From positions 2,388,068-2,452,067 of the forward strand of contig NZ_KV917381.1 in NCBI RefSeq assembly GCF_002019795.1: a DNA stretch of 64,000 nt, written 5' to 3'. Below the pieces are notes generated by a model. The model had not been told where the DNA came from. It made no database searches and saw only the letters and a program-made list of their open reading frames with translations. The DNA is from Bacillus alkalicellulosilyticus (lineage in GTDB: Bacteria > Bacillota > Bacilli > Bacillales > Bacillaceae_F). The position numbers were made by a program, and so were the translations under genes. This document shows, one piece after another, positions 1-8,035 of this stretch; the stretch's first letter is position 1; every line of letters begins with the position of its first letter.

Positions 1-81
1 CCTCGTTCATACATTGCAATATCCCCTTTCATAGTAGCCATAGCGTACTGCGATTCTTTACTTTAAAGCAACTAATTTGCT

Positions 82-621
82 CTAAGGTATATCAGGATTA
101 CGGTATTCTATTGGGATATGGACAGGAACTTCAAAGTACCACAATACTAGTACCGCAACAATGGCGGATAGGAAATAGACAAGTAGCGGACGACGATGAT
201 GTAAAGCTAATAATGGAAACATAATGACCAAAAATGCGACCGACCAGCCTAACGTCCAGCCATATTGATATTCAATCTTACCGAATAAAGTAAATACCCA
301 CTCCCACACCCCATAAATCGTAATCCATTTGAAGTGGTGTAAAATGATTCTTGGTCTTTCAGTTGGATAATTGCCTAAAAACAAAATGATAGTACCCGGA
401 AAAACCACGAAAGTATACACCATTTCAGCGATCGTGTGATTCACTAAAATTTCAGCATTAAAACGCCAGAGAAAGTAGTTTGCAGTCAAAAAATTATATG
501 CTAAATTTCCTAACGAATAAAATAAAATTGTTGTATGGTATTTTTGCCAGTTCCTCCAATCGCCCCATTTCCAAACAGCAAATATGACAAAAAGAGCGGT
601 AGCGAGATGCATATGAATCAT
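82..621 (-). CDS. CBO0543-like multipass membrane protein
   Basis: A 179-residue, strongly hydrophobic protein with about five predicted membrane segments. The central Trp-rich stretch (WITIYGVWEWVFTLFG) and the following GW..GWS pattern resemble the uncharacterised CBO0543 family of Firmicutes integral membrane proteins; this is recall, not a search. The ATG is preceded by AAGGA at about 7 nt. No signal peptide, catalytic motif or partner gene is evident. It lies downstream of the SASP genes on the same strand but beyond their terminator, so it is probably transcribed separately. Function unknown. The protein at 33542-34408 has a comparable E-W-F..KG.F pattern. Confidence 0.7.
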   Translation of the reverse strand: MIHMHLATALFVIFAVWKWGDWRNWQKYHTTILFYSLGNLAYNFLTANYFLWRFNAEILVNHTIAEMVYTFVVFPGTIILFLGNYPTERPRIILHHFKWITIYGVWEWVFTLFGKIEYQYGWTLGWSVAFLVIMFPLLALHHRRPLLVYFLSAIVAVLVLWYFEVPVHIPIEYRNPDIP

Positions 622-761
622 CCATTCTTCCTTTTTTCTTATTTTTGCTTATTGCTTTCTTTTTATCCTCTAATACGTAGAATGTTTCCTAAGACCTACA
701 TATTAGTTTGAATGTTTTTATATGATAACTTGAATACTCTATATTCATTACAACCAAAAAA

Positions 762-787
762 GCAACGCACAGAAACCTGTGCGTTGC
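762..787 (-). terminator. Terminator after the first SASP gene
   Basis: Perfect 11-bp inverted repeat (GCAACGCACAG / CTGTGCGTTGC) with a 4-nt loop. On the minus strand it is followed by six T residues, just beyond the stop of the SASP gene at 805. Confidence 0.85.
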
Positions 788-804
788 CAGCCATTTTTAT
801 GAAA

Positions 805-996
805 TTATCGTAATTGTTGCTGAGCTTGTTGTACTAGGCGTTTTGTGATTTCTCCACCTACAGAACCATTTGAACGAGAAGTTGCATCTGCACCAAGTTG
901 TACACCGAATTCTTGCGCGATTTCAACCTTCATTTGATCTAGTGCAGCCTCTGCACCTTGTACTAGAAGTTGATTACTGCTATTGCTTCGTGCCAT
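805..996 (-). CDS. Alpha/beta-type small acid-soluble spore protein (copy 1)
   Basis: 63-residue SASP. It carries the family hallmarks: a GPR-cleavage-type segment ([13 protein letters not shown]) and the C-terminal DNA-binding block [16 protein letters not shown]. Such proteins coat spore DNA, protect it from UV and heat, and are degraded by the GPR protease at germination. It differs from copies 2 and 3 at only two residues (V for Y at 24 and A for P at 36). It has no sigma-G promoter of its own in the 52-nt gap to copy 2, so it is probably cotranscribed with that gene and ends at the terminator 762-787. Confidence 0.96.
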   Translation of the reverse strand: MARSNSSNQLLVQGAEAALDQMKVEIAQEFGVQLGADATSRSNGSVGGEITKRLVQQAQQQLR

Positions 997-1048
997 CTTG
1001 AAATCATCCTCTCTTCGTTTTTAGTTTGCTCATCTTACTTACTTGGTA

Positions 1049-1240
1049 TTAACGTAATTGTTGTTGAGCTTGTTGTACTAGGCGTTTTGTGATTTCTCCA
1101 CCTACAGAACCATTTGAGCGAGATGTTGCATCTGGACCAAGTTGTACACCGAATTCTTGCGCGATTTCATACTTCATTTGGTCTAGTGCAGCCTCTGCAC
1201 CTTGTACTAGAAGTTGATTACTGCTATTGCTTCGTGCCAT
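1049..1240 (-). CDS. Alpha/beta-type small acid-soluble spore protein (copy 2)
   Basis: 63-residue SASP, identical in protein sequence to the copy at 1438-1629. Ribosome site AGAGAGGTGAT precedes the ATG. It has its own forespore-type promoter (1272-1300). The tight similarity of three neighbouring copies at DNA level indicates recent tandem duplication or gene conversion. Role as for copy 1: DNA saturation in the dormant forespore. Confidence 0.96.
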   Translation of the reverse strand: MARSNSSNQLLVQGAEAALDQMKYEIAQEFGVQLGPDATSRSNGSVGGEITKRLVQQAQQQLR

Positions 1241-1271
1241 CTTGTATCACCTCTCTTTTTTAGGTTATGAA

Positions 1272-1300
1272 TAGTATGCATGGTATAAATGATTCTATTC
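1272..1300 (-). promoter_or_regulatory. Sigma-G-type promoter for SASP copies 2 and 1
   Basis: On the minus strand, GAATA, a 17-nt spacer and CATACTA match the known sigma-G consensus (GNATR and CATNNTA elements). It lies about 55 nt upstream of the SASP ATG. Confidence 0.8.
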
Positions 1301-1399
1301 ATATAAATCAAAGGAATCTTTTTCCATCACTATATAATTATTAACTCTCAAAATACGAGCCACATTTCTCTTCTAAAATGAATACCTTAACCATAGAAA

Positions 1400-1425
1400 A
1401 AAGCGCACAAAATTGTGCGCTTTTT
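1400..1425 (-). terminator. Terminator after SASP copy 3
   Basis: Inverted repeat AAGCGCACAA / TTGTGCGCTT with flanking A and T runs. It separates SASP copy 3 from copy 2. Confidence 0.85.
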
Positions 1426-1437
1426 AGCCATTACATA

Positions 1438-1629
1438 TTAACGTAATTGTTGTTGAGCTTGTTGTACTAGGCGTTTTGTGATTTCTCCACCTACAGAACC
1501 GTTCGAGCGAGATGTTGCATCTGGACCAAGTTGTACACCGAATTCTTGTGCGATCTCATACTTCATTTGGTCTAGTGCAGCTTCTGCACCTTGTACTAGA
1601 AGTTGATTACTGCTGTTGCTTCGTGCCAT
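1438..1629 (-). CDS. Alpha/beta-type small acid-soluble spore protein (copy 3)
   Basis: 63-residue SASP with the same protein as copy 2 but several synonymous differences. It is a separate transcription unit with its own sigma-G-type promoter (1661-1689) and terminator (1400-1425). Ribosome site AGAGAGGTGAT before the ATG is shared with copy 2, so the duplication included the leader. Confidence 0.96.
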   Translation of the reverse strand: MARSNSSNQLLVQGAEAALDQMKYEIAQEFGVQLGPDATSRSNGSVGGEITKRLVQQAQQQLR

Positions 1630-1660
1630 CTTGTATCACCTCTCTTTAAGAATGTAAAAA

Positions 1661-1689
1661 TAGTATGTTTCATCTCCTAGTTTCTATTC
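1661..1689 (-). promoter_or_regulatory. Sigma-G-type promoter for SASP copy 3
   Basis: Minus-strand GAATA, 17-nt spacer, CATACTA: the same two elements and the same spacing as upstream of copy 2, while the spacer sequences differ. That pattern supports selection on the promoter elements. Confidence 0.8.
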
Positions 1690-1715
1690 TTATAAATAAG
1701 AGGAAGTTTATCCCA

Positions 1716-3503
1716 TTATAATGTAGAAAACTCTTCAACTAGCCCGCCAAACACGTTTAGAGCATTTTTGATAGGTTCCGGTTTTGTTAAGTCGACACCT
1801 GTTTTCTTTAATAGTTCTAAAGGATAATCTGAACTTCCACTTTTTAAAAAGGTTAAATACTGTTCTAATGTTTGTGGCTCCCCTTGTAGTAATCGATCAG
1901 CTATATCAATGGCTGCCGCATAACCTGTAGCGTATTTATACACATAGAAAGGTCGGTAAAAATGTGGTATACGCGTCCATCCAAATTTCACTTCGTAATC
2001 AAAAACAACTTCATTGCCATTAAACTCCCTAAACAATGACTCATATATATCATTAAAGACATCCGCATTTAACGGCTCACCTTTTTCCGCCTTCTCATGA
2101 GTAATTTTCTCAAATTCTGCAAACATCACTTGAGTAAACAACGTACCTTTAAAGCTATCAATGAAATGATTTAGTAAATGTTTTTTCTTTTCTTTATCTT
2201 CTGTGTTTGCTAACAAATATCGAATTAATAATACCTCATTGACCGTTGAGGCTACCTCTGCAACAAAGATTGAATAACCTGCTGTAATTTGAGGTTGATG
2301 AGAACTACTGAAATAAGAATGCATGCCGTGTCCGCACTCATGCGTTAACGTAAATAAACTGTCTAAGTCATCCCGATGATTTAATAAAATAAAGGGATGA
2401 ACACCATAAACACCAATATTGTAAGCACCCGATCGCTTTCCAGGAGTTTCTCTTACATCTAAATACCGTTTTTCTTTAAAACTTTGTAAAGTGGAACAAT
2501 ACTCATCTCCGAGTGGTTGTAAACTTTTTATCATCGTTTCAAATGCTTCGTCATAAGGAATGTCTTGTTTAACCCCTTTTACCAATGGGACACTTAAATC
2601 ATAAGCTCTTAGTTCTTCAATCCCCAATTTTTCTTTGCGAAGTTTCATATATTGGTGCATAGGAGCAATATTGTCTTTTGTGGCTTTAATTAAATTATCG
2701 TAAACTTCGGTAGGAACCATATCAGCAAACAATGCTTTCTCTAGCGAAGAATGATAATTTCGCATCGTTGAAAGCTTCACATTATTTTTTATAGCTGACG
2801 ATAACGTAGTAGCAATTGTATTTTTTAATTGAACGTACGGCTTATAATAAGCTTTATAAGCTTCTCTTCGCTTCTCACGATTTTCATCTTCTATTAACTT
2901 TGCATACATTCCTCGTGTTAACTCGACTTTTTCACCCTTGTCGTTTGTAACCTCACCAAAGATAATGTCCGCATTGTTAATCATTCCAAACGTAGAACTA
3001 GGGGCAGAAAGTGCCTCTCCTAATTCTGATAATATTTCTTCTTTTTCCTTTGAGAGAACGTGTTTCTTAAATCGATAGGATTCATAAAGGTCTTCTTCAA
3101 AATACGTTAGACCTTTTACTTCTGTAATATATTGTTTTAGGGTATTCTCATCAAGGCTAAGTAAAAATGGCATGAAAAACGATGTTGCAGAACTCACTTT
3201 GACACTTAATTGTTTTACTTTATCTAATAGTGCTTGTGATGAAGTAACACGAGTATCAATATCAACCTGAAGCATCGCAAACACATAAACTTTTTTAAAG
3301 GTATAAGAAAGTTGTTCTTGTTTTACTAAAAAGTCATATAAGCTTTGCGCATCCAAAATTCGCCCATCAAATCCTTTTAACTCAATGGCCTTCTTTTCAA
3401 TTAACTTATAATCACTTTCCCATTCCTCAAGTGAAGGATATAAATCCGCTAAATCCCATTTTTCATGAACAGGCACTTCTTCTCTTGTCGAATATGTAGC
3501 CAT
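1716..3503 (-). CDS. pepF: Oligoendopeptidase F
   Basis: 595-residue M3B-family zinc metallopeptidase; cytoplasmic, cleaves short peptides. The zinc motif HECGH lies at about residues 388-392, followed by the conserved helix bearing the third ligand (AGYSIFVAEVASTVNE). The open frame extends 15 codons further upstream, but the start at 3503 (MATYSTREEV) has a good site, GAGGAG, about 10 nt away and matches the usual N terminus of the family. Length is normal (about 600). It stands alone between the SASP genes and the cellulases. In B. subtilis PepF has been linked to turnover of signalling peptides when overproduced; nothing here shows a specific substrate. Confidence 0.95.
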   Translation of the reverse strand: MATYSTREEVPVHEKWDLADLYPSLEEWESDYKLIEKKAIELKGFDGRILDAQSLYDFLVKQEQLSYTFKKVYVFAMLQVDIDTRVTSSQALLDKVKQLSVKVSSATSFFMPFLLSLDENTLKQYITEVKGLTYFEEDLYESYRFKKHVLSKEKEEILSELGEALSAPSSTFGMINNADIIFGEVTNDKGEKVELTRGMYAKLIEDENREKRREAYKAYYKPYVQLKNTIATTLSSAIKNNVKLSTMRNYHSSLEKALFADMVPTEVYDNLIKATKDNIAPMHQYMKLRKEKLGIEELRAYDLSVPLVKGVKQDIPYDEAFETMIKSLQPLGDEYCSTLQSFKEKRYLDVRETPGKRSGAYNIGVYGVHPFILLNHRDDLDSLFTLTHECGHGMHSYFSSSHQPQITAGYSIFVAEVASTVNEVLLIRYLLANTEDKEKKKHLLNHFIDSFKGTLFTQVMFAEFEKITHEKAEKGEPLNADVFNDIYESLFREFNGNEVVFDYEVKFGWTRIPHFYRPFYVYKYATGYAAAIDIADRLLQGEPQTLEQYLTFLKSGSSDYPLELLKKTGVDLTKPEPIKNALNVFGGLVEEFSTL

Positions 3504-3576
3504 AGTTCTAACACTCCTCACATCATAGTCACTAGTTATTATTACCATAACAGAACAAAAACAATTAAGAAAGAAA

Positions 3577-3602
3577 AACAGCCCCTAATAAAGGGCTGTT
3601 TA
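3577..3602 (-). terminator. Intrinsic terminator upstream of pepF
   Basis: AACAGCCC / GGGCTGTT hairpin with a minus-strand T-rich tail (TTTTTCTTTC). It would block leftward read-through from the cellulase unit into pepF. Confidence 0.7.
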
Positions 3603-3874
3603 AATATTGTTATTCAATTAACTTCAGTAGATGCTTCCAATAACTTTTTAAATTACAGACTATTACCATTAAAAGAAATAAAAAACTAATCATTCCATTA
3701 CTGTACGTTTCAAGATATATTCATCCCCTGAACTTTTATCATATTTTGTATATTTTAGCCTTAGTATTTTTTTACTACACTGAAACGATATACAAAAAAT
3801 ATTAACTTTTAACTGACATGGCCACTGCATCTCTGCGACCTGAATTTAGTATTTTTGCATTTTGAGATATAAAA

Positions 3875-3914
3875 AAGTGGGACAAAGAGGATTTTTTCCT
3901 TTTGTCCCACACTT
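3875..3914 (-). terminator. Terminator of the single-CBM cellulase
   Basis: Long inverted repeat (AAGTGGGACAAAGAGG / CCTTTTGTCCCACACTT, one bulge) followed on the minus strand by a run of six T, 35 nt beyond the cellulase stop. Confidence 0.85.
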
Positions 3915-3949
3915 CTAATATTTTCCTGTTTATTCATTTCAACTACTTT

Positions 3950-5197
3950 TTAATTACTCACACGCTCCCATGGACCGTATATATCTCCTGGTTCTTGGTT
4001 TTGCGTCCACCATTTCGCTGTCCATAATTGACTTGCATACGAAACCGTTTCTCCACCAGTATATACTTGATTCGGATTCCATGCCGGGTAGTTACCTGGT
4101 TCGCTTGGTTCTGGGTTAGAAGGTTCTGGATCACTTGGTTCCGGTTCAATAGGTTCTGGGTCTGGTTTTGATGGTGGAGTAGGCTCACTTGGCTGTGACG
4201 GTGGAGCAGACTCTCTTAATTTCTCTCTTACAAAGGCACCAGATGGAGATAAATCAGATGTTGACCAACCACCTGTTGGACTAGCTCCAGGTCTAAGTGC
4301 ACCTGATGATTCATCTTTATCCGTGAGTGACCAATTAGCCCAGCTTAATTGCCTGTCATCCATCCAATCAATCCATTGCTGAGCTTCGCTAAGGAATACA
4401 CCACCATCACCTGTCGCTGCACTTGTTCCCCACTCACTTACAAAAATTGGAGCACCTTGACTTAAAGCATAATCTGCTCTATCTCTCAAAGATTGTCCAT
4501 GAGTACCCGCATAAAAATGTAGAGAATACATTACATTTGGGTCAGCTAATTGATTGTTAGCTGCATCATGAACATCTTGACTCCACGTTCCTGTACCAAC
4601 AATAATAATATTGTTCGGGTCATTTGCGCGAATTACAGGAATGACTTCTTCTGCATACGGCTTGATGTGATTATCCCAATTCACATTTCCATTTGGTTCA
4701 TTTGCAATCTCATAAATCACATTCGGGTACTCTCCGTAAAGAGCTGACATTTCTGCAAAGAATTCTTTTGCTTCTTCTTTATAGATATTTGGGTCATTAT
4801 CAGAAAGGATGTGCCAATCGATAATAACATAGATACCAAGGTCAATCGCAGCCTCCACGGCTTCTTTTACTTTTTCCTTGACTGATGGGTTCTCAATATA
4901 TCCTCCAGATGACGTATACATTGCAGCTCGGAATACTGTAATTCCCCAATCATCGCGTAACCATTTTATTGAATCATAATTTACAAAGTTTCCATACCAT
5001 TGTAAACCATGAGAACTCATTCCTTTTATTTGTACTGGTTCCCCATTTTCATTTACGAGTTGGCTCCCGCTAATACTTAATTGTCCATTTTGACCTACAA
5101 ATGATTGATCTGCAGATACTGGATTCACAGTAAACATTAAAGCTAAAGTTAAAGCAACCACCATTAAAATTGATGTTATTTTTTTTGTTCTCCTCAT
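3950..5197 (-). CDS. Secreted endoglucanase: GH5 plus one CBM5/12-like module
   Basis: 415 residues in order: Sec signal peptide (about 1-30, MRRTKK then a long hydrophobic core, cleavage near SAD), GH5 catalytic domain (about 40-335), a Pro/Glu/Ser linker (SEPEPSD-type repeats) and a C-terminal module with the AKWWTQ aromatic signature of CBM5/12. Expected GH5 catalytic residues are present: acid/base Glu167 in IANEPNG and nucleophile Glu255 in VSEWGTS. Predicted to hydrolyse beta-1,4-glucan outside the cell. The start at 5197 is preferred over an in-frame upstream codon (5227) because GGGAGG sits 6 nt before it. A paralogue lies immediately upstream. The pair recalls the alkaline cellulases of alkaliphilic bacilli. 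Confidence 0.95.
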   Translation of the reverse strand: MRRTKKITSILMVVALTLALMFTVNPVSADQSFVGQNGQLSISGSQLVNENGEPVQIKGMSSHGLQWYGNFVNYDSIKWLRDDWGITVFRAAMYTSSGGYIENPSVKEKVKEAVEAAIDLGIYVIIDWHILSDNDPNIYKEEAKEFFAEMSALYGEYPNVIYEIANEPNGNVNWDNHIKPYAEEVIPVIRANDPNNIIIVGTGTWSQDVHDAANNQLADPNVMYSLHFYAGTHGQSLRDRADYALSQGAPIFVSEWGTSAATGDGGVFLSEAQQWIDWMDDRQLSWANWSLTDKDESSGALRPGASPTGGWSTSDLSPSGAFVREKLRESAPPSQPSEPTPPSKPDPEPIEPEPSDPEPSNPEPSEPGNYPAWNPNQVYTGGETVSYASQLWTAKWWTQNQEPGDIYGPWERVSN

Positions 5198-5273
5198 CTT
5201 TTCCTCCCTTAATATGTTTTCACACACTAAAACGATTTCGTTTTAATTATGTTTTTCATCAGGAACTCAAGTA

Positions 5274-5287
5274 AGTAAGCGTTATCA
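5274..5287 (-). promoter_or_regulatory. Candidate CcpA cre site, single-CBM cellulase
   Basis: AGTAAGCGTTATCA matches the catabolite-responsive element consensus (TGWAARCGYTWNCW) at all but one position. It lies in the 5' leader, about 77 nt before the ATG and downstream of the -10 box, a roadblock position. The identical 14-mer occurs upstream of the paralogue (7445-7458). Confidence 0.75.
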
Positions 5288-5302
5288 TCTCCTTTGTTAA
5301 AG

Positions 5303-5354
5303 TTTCGAAAACGTTTTCGTTATTCATTCTATATATTCAACTTCTTTCGATCAA
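5303..5354 (-). promoter_or_regulatory. Sigma-A promoter and operator palindrome, single-CBM cellulase
   Basis: Minus strand: -35 TTGATC (5349-5354), 17-nt spacer, -10 TAGAAT (5326-5331). Just downstream, over the predicted +1, is the perfect 14-bp palindrome CGAAAACGTTTTCG (5305-5318), typical of LacI/GalR-family operators. The same order of elements recurs upstream of the second cellulase. Confidence 0.75.
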
Positions 5355-5859
5355 GGTGAAAAAATACCCTACACTTTAGTCAAAGTGTTTTAAACAGTAG
5401 GTAAAAGGGTGTATTCTAATTTATTTTTTCTATATTTTTACTAATCCTTACTACTTATTTAATATAAAAAAACACCTTCACAACCGAGTATATTAGTCAT
5501 TCTTCACCAAACCTTCATTTTAAAACTAAGGGTTAAAACTACTATTAATATCAGGTATTTCATGAAACAAATAATGATACGATACAATGAGCGGTTTATG
5601 TCTAACTTTGTCTAGCGAAAATACAAAATAGACAGATATGACTATATCAAAATATCTAGTTTAAATTTCATTTTTCCAATTTGCACGTCATCAATTATTC
5701 ACATTCATAGTTCTAACGTAAATAACATTGAGAAAGACTATATTATTCCCTAATTATTCAAAAGTTTCGGTCCTATAGTTCCAATAATTCATACAAAAAT
5801 GATTAAAAAATATTTTAAATTTCACTAAAAAAATATCTTTATCTTTTTTGGTAAAAAAT

Positions 5860-5902
5860 AAGACAGACTCGTAAGGTGATTTTCACCCATTGAATCTGCC
5901 TT
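5860..5902 (-). terminator. Terminator of the two-CBM cellulase
   Basis: Branched inverted repeat: outer AAG.CAGA / TCTG.CTT arms and an inner GGTGA / TCACC hairpin, then a T-rich minus-strand tail. It starts about 10 nt after the stop at 5912. Confidence 0.75.
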
Positions 5903-5911
5903 AAATCACTT

Positions 5912-7363
5912 TTAGTTAACTAGCTCCCATGGACCATATTGATCACCAGGTGTTTGATTTTGCGTCCACCATTTTGCTCTCCATAACTGGCCACTATACG
6001 AAACAATTTCTCCACCCGTATATATTTGACTTGCACTCCAGGCTGGATATGTTCCAGGATCACTTGGTGGTTCTGGTTCCGGCTCCGATGGAGGCTCTGG
6101 TTCGCTCGGTGGTTCTGGTTCACTTGGCGGCTCTGGCTCGCTCGGTGGAGGTGAAGACCCTAGTGGTTCCCAAGGTCCCCATTGTTCTCCAGGTGCTTGA
6201 CCTTGTGTCCACCATTTTGCTCTCCATAATTGGCCACTGTATGAAACAATTTCCCCTCCGGTATACACTTGACTTGAACTCCAAGCTGGGTATGTTTCAG
6301 GATCACTTGGTGGCTCTGGCTCACTCGGTGGTTCTGGTTCACTCGGTGGTTCTGGTTCACTCGGTGGTGGTGATGAACTACGAATTGCTTCTCTTACAAA
6401 TGCACCAGATGGTGATAGTTCAGCTGCGCTCCAGTTTCCTCTTGGGTTAGCTCCTGGCATTAAGGCAGCAGAAGACTCTGCCTTATGAGTTAATGACCAA
6501 TTCGCCCAACTTAGGTTACGCTCATCCATCCAATCAAGCCAAACTTGAGCTTCATTTAAGAAAACTCCACCATCACCTGTAGCAGCACTTGTTCCCCACT
6601 CACTAACAAAAATGGCTGCACCTTGGCTTAATGCATAATCAACTCGGTCACGCAACATTTGACCATGTGTCCCTGCATAGAAATGGAAAGCATACATTAC
6701 ATTAGGATCAGCTAAAGGATTATTAGCAGCATCGTGAACATCTTGACTCCATGTTCCTGTACCGACGATGATAATATTATTTGGATCATTCGCACGAATT
6801 ACTGGAATTACTTCTTCAGCATACGGCTTAATATGGTTGTTCCAATTTACATTACCATTTGGTTCATTTGCAATCTCATAAATAATATTTGGGTAGTGTC
6901 CATATCTTGCGGAAATGTCCGCAAAGAATTCTTTCGCTTCTTCTTTGTAAATGTTTGGATCGCCATCAGATAAAATATGCCAATCGATGATGACATATAT
7001 GCCTAAATCAATGGCTACTTCAATCGATTCGATTACTTTATCTTTAACTGAACGATCTTGAATATATCCACCCGAAGATGTATACATTGCAGCTCGGAAT
7101 ACAGTAATTCCCCAGTCATCTCGCAACCATTTGATAGAATCATAGTTAACAAACTGTGGATACCACTGTAAGCCGTGAGAACTCATCCCTTTTAATTGAA
7201 CAGGTTCTCCATTTTGATTAACTAGTTGACTTCCACTTATACTTAACTGACCATTTTGTCCAACTACTGAATTATCCGCAGATACCGGGTTCCCAGTAAT
7301 AAGTAAAGCTAACGTAAGTATAAGCGCCATACAAATTGAAATTATCTTTTTTCTATTTTTCAT
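5912..7363 (-). CDS. Secreted endoglucanase: GH5 plus two CBM5/12-like modules
   Basis: 483 residues: Sec signal peptide (1-30), GH5 domain (about 40-335) with acid/base Glu167 (IANEPNG) and nucleophile Glu255 (VSEWGTS), then Pro/Glu/Ser linker, first AKWWTQ module (about 358-405), a second linker of PPSEPE units and a second AKWWTQ module (about 437-483). The start is fixed by AAAGGAGG before the ATG. The catalytic domain aligns without gaps to the downstream 415-residue enzyme over the first 330 residues; the main difference is the duplicated binding module. Expected role: extracellular cellulose or beta-glucan hydrolysis. CBM5/12 modules are better known from chitinases, so the true ligand is open. 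Confidence 0.95.
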   Translation of the reverse strand: MKNRKKIISICMALILTLALLITGNPVSADNSVVGQNGQLSISGSQLVNQNGEPVQLKGMSSHGLQWYPQFVNYDSIKWLRDDWGITVFRAAMYTSSGGYIQDRSVKDKVIESIEVAIDLGIYVIIDWHILSDGDPNIYKEEAKEFFADISARYGHYPNIIYEIANEPNGNVNWNNHIKPYAEEVIPVIRANDPNNIIIVGTGTWSQDVHDAANNPLADPNVMYAFHFYAGTHGQMLRDRVDYALSQGAAIFVSEWGTSAATGDGGVFLNEAQVWLDWMDERNLSWANWSLTHKAESSAALMPGANPRGNWSAAELSPSGAFVREAIRSSSPPPSEPEPPSEPEPPSEPEPPSDPETYPAWSSSQVYTGGEIVSYSGQLWRAKWWTQGQAPGEQWGPWEPLGSSPPPSEPEPPSEPEPPSEPEPPSEPEPEPPSDPGTYPAWSASQIYTGGEIVSYSGQLWRAKWWTQNQTPGDQYGPWELVN

Positions 7364-7444
7364 CTTTTCCTCCTTTAAATTGTTCTAGCTAATCCCAAAA
7401 CGAAAACGATTTAGTTATGTGCAGCCTCTTTCTCTTAGAACATA

Positions 7445-7458
7445 AGTAAGCGTTATCA
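7445..7458 (-). promoter_or_regulatory. Candidate CcpA cre site, two-CBM cellulase
   Basis: AGTAAGCGTTATCA, identical to the site before the paralogous cellulase and at the same relative place in the leader, about 82 nt before the ATG. Confidence 0.75.
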
Positions 7459-7473
7459 TCTCCTTCTCTACTA

Positions 7474-7522
7474 GTTTCGGAACGTTCGTTACTATAATAT
7501 AAAATGCTATAATATTCTTCAA
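7474..7522 (-). promoter_or_regulatory. Sigma-A promoter and operator palindrome, two-CBM cellulase
   Basis: Minus strand: -35 TTGAAG (7517-7522), 17-nt spacer, -10 TATTAT (7494-7499). A shorter palindrome, CGAACGTTCC-like (around 7477-7488), lies at the predicted +1, equivalent to the longer palindrome at the other cellulase. Confidence 0.75.
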
Positions 7523-7997
7523 TGTGAGAATATACCCTCAATAAAGTCAAGGACGCTAGCGAACATAAGTAAAATTACATGATTTTTACTCTCATTCTAT
7601 TATTTTACTAATTCGTATGACTTAATTACTTTATCTAACTAGCCAAATTTTTCGATACTTTGGTATTAAAACAAAATGGGGTAAATCCAAATATTACGCT
7701 TGATTTACGAATATTTATTAGTAAATAGCATGAAATGGATAAGTCGTTTTTTGTCTTATATTTACTATTTTCAGACTATTACTTAAGACATAATGAGTAG
7801 GATCATTGTAATCTATCTCTGTTCTTTACCCTTTCATAGCCCTTCTCAATAACGAAACAGAGCGAATTTAACAACTAGAATTTCCTGTTTTATAGCTGAA
7901 TTAAGGGACTTTAGGTTTATTTTTTTAATATTTTAATTTTTCTAAAAATATATGTATTTTTTGAGAACAATATATGTTTTCTATTTTACATCGTAAA

Positions 7998-8035
7998 AAA
8001 AGAAGCATTCTCACATTGAAAATGCTTCTTTTTTT
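7998..8035 (-). terminator. Terminator overlapping the end of the sensor kinase gene
   Basis: AGAAGCATT / AATGCTTCT stem followed by T7 on the minus strand. The upstream arm is inside the coding sequence: the last codons and the stop of the gene ending at 8011 form the stem and loop. Confidence 0.85.

Larger units (their letters stand above)
3504..3949. other. Intergenic stretch with two terminators
   Basis: Holds the pepF ribosome site, an isolated terminator hairpin (3577-3602) and the cellulase terminator (3875-3914). No convincing gene or RNA was seen in the remainder. Confidence 0.6.
5228..5911. other. Intergenic region with cellulase promoter
   Basis: The first 130 nt carry the promoter, cre and operator-like palindromes of the downstream cellulase. 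About 5355-5858 is AT-rich with no gene, RNA or strong repeat that I can support. The right end holds the terminator of the upstream cellulase. Confidence 0.6.
7364..8010. other. Intergenic region with cellulase promoter
   Basis: Carries the promoter and operators of the two-CBM cellulase in 7390-7522 and the kinase terminator at the right edge. The AT-rich middle (about 7560-7990) shows no supported feature. Confidence 0.6.

Noticed and set aside
5929-6450. 173-codon plus-strand frame over the CBM modules
   Set aside because: Opposite-strand shadow of the cellulase linkers; low-complexity Val/Leu/His translation.
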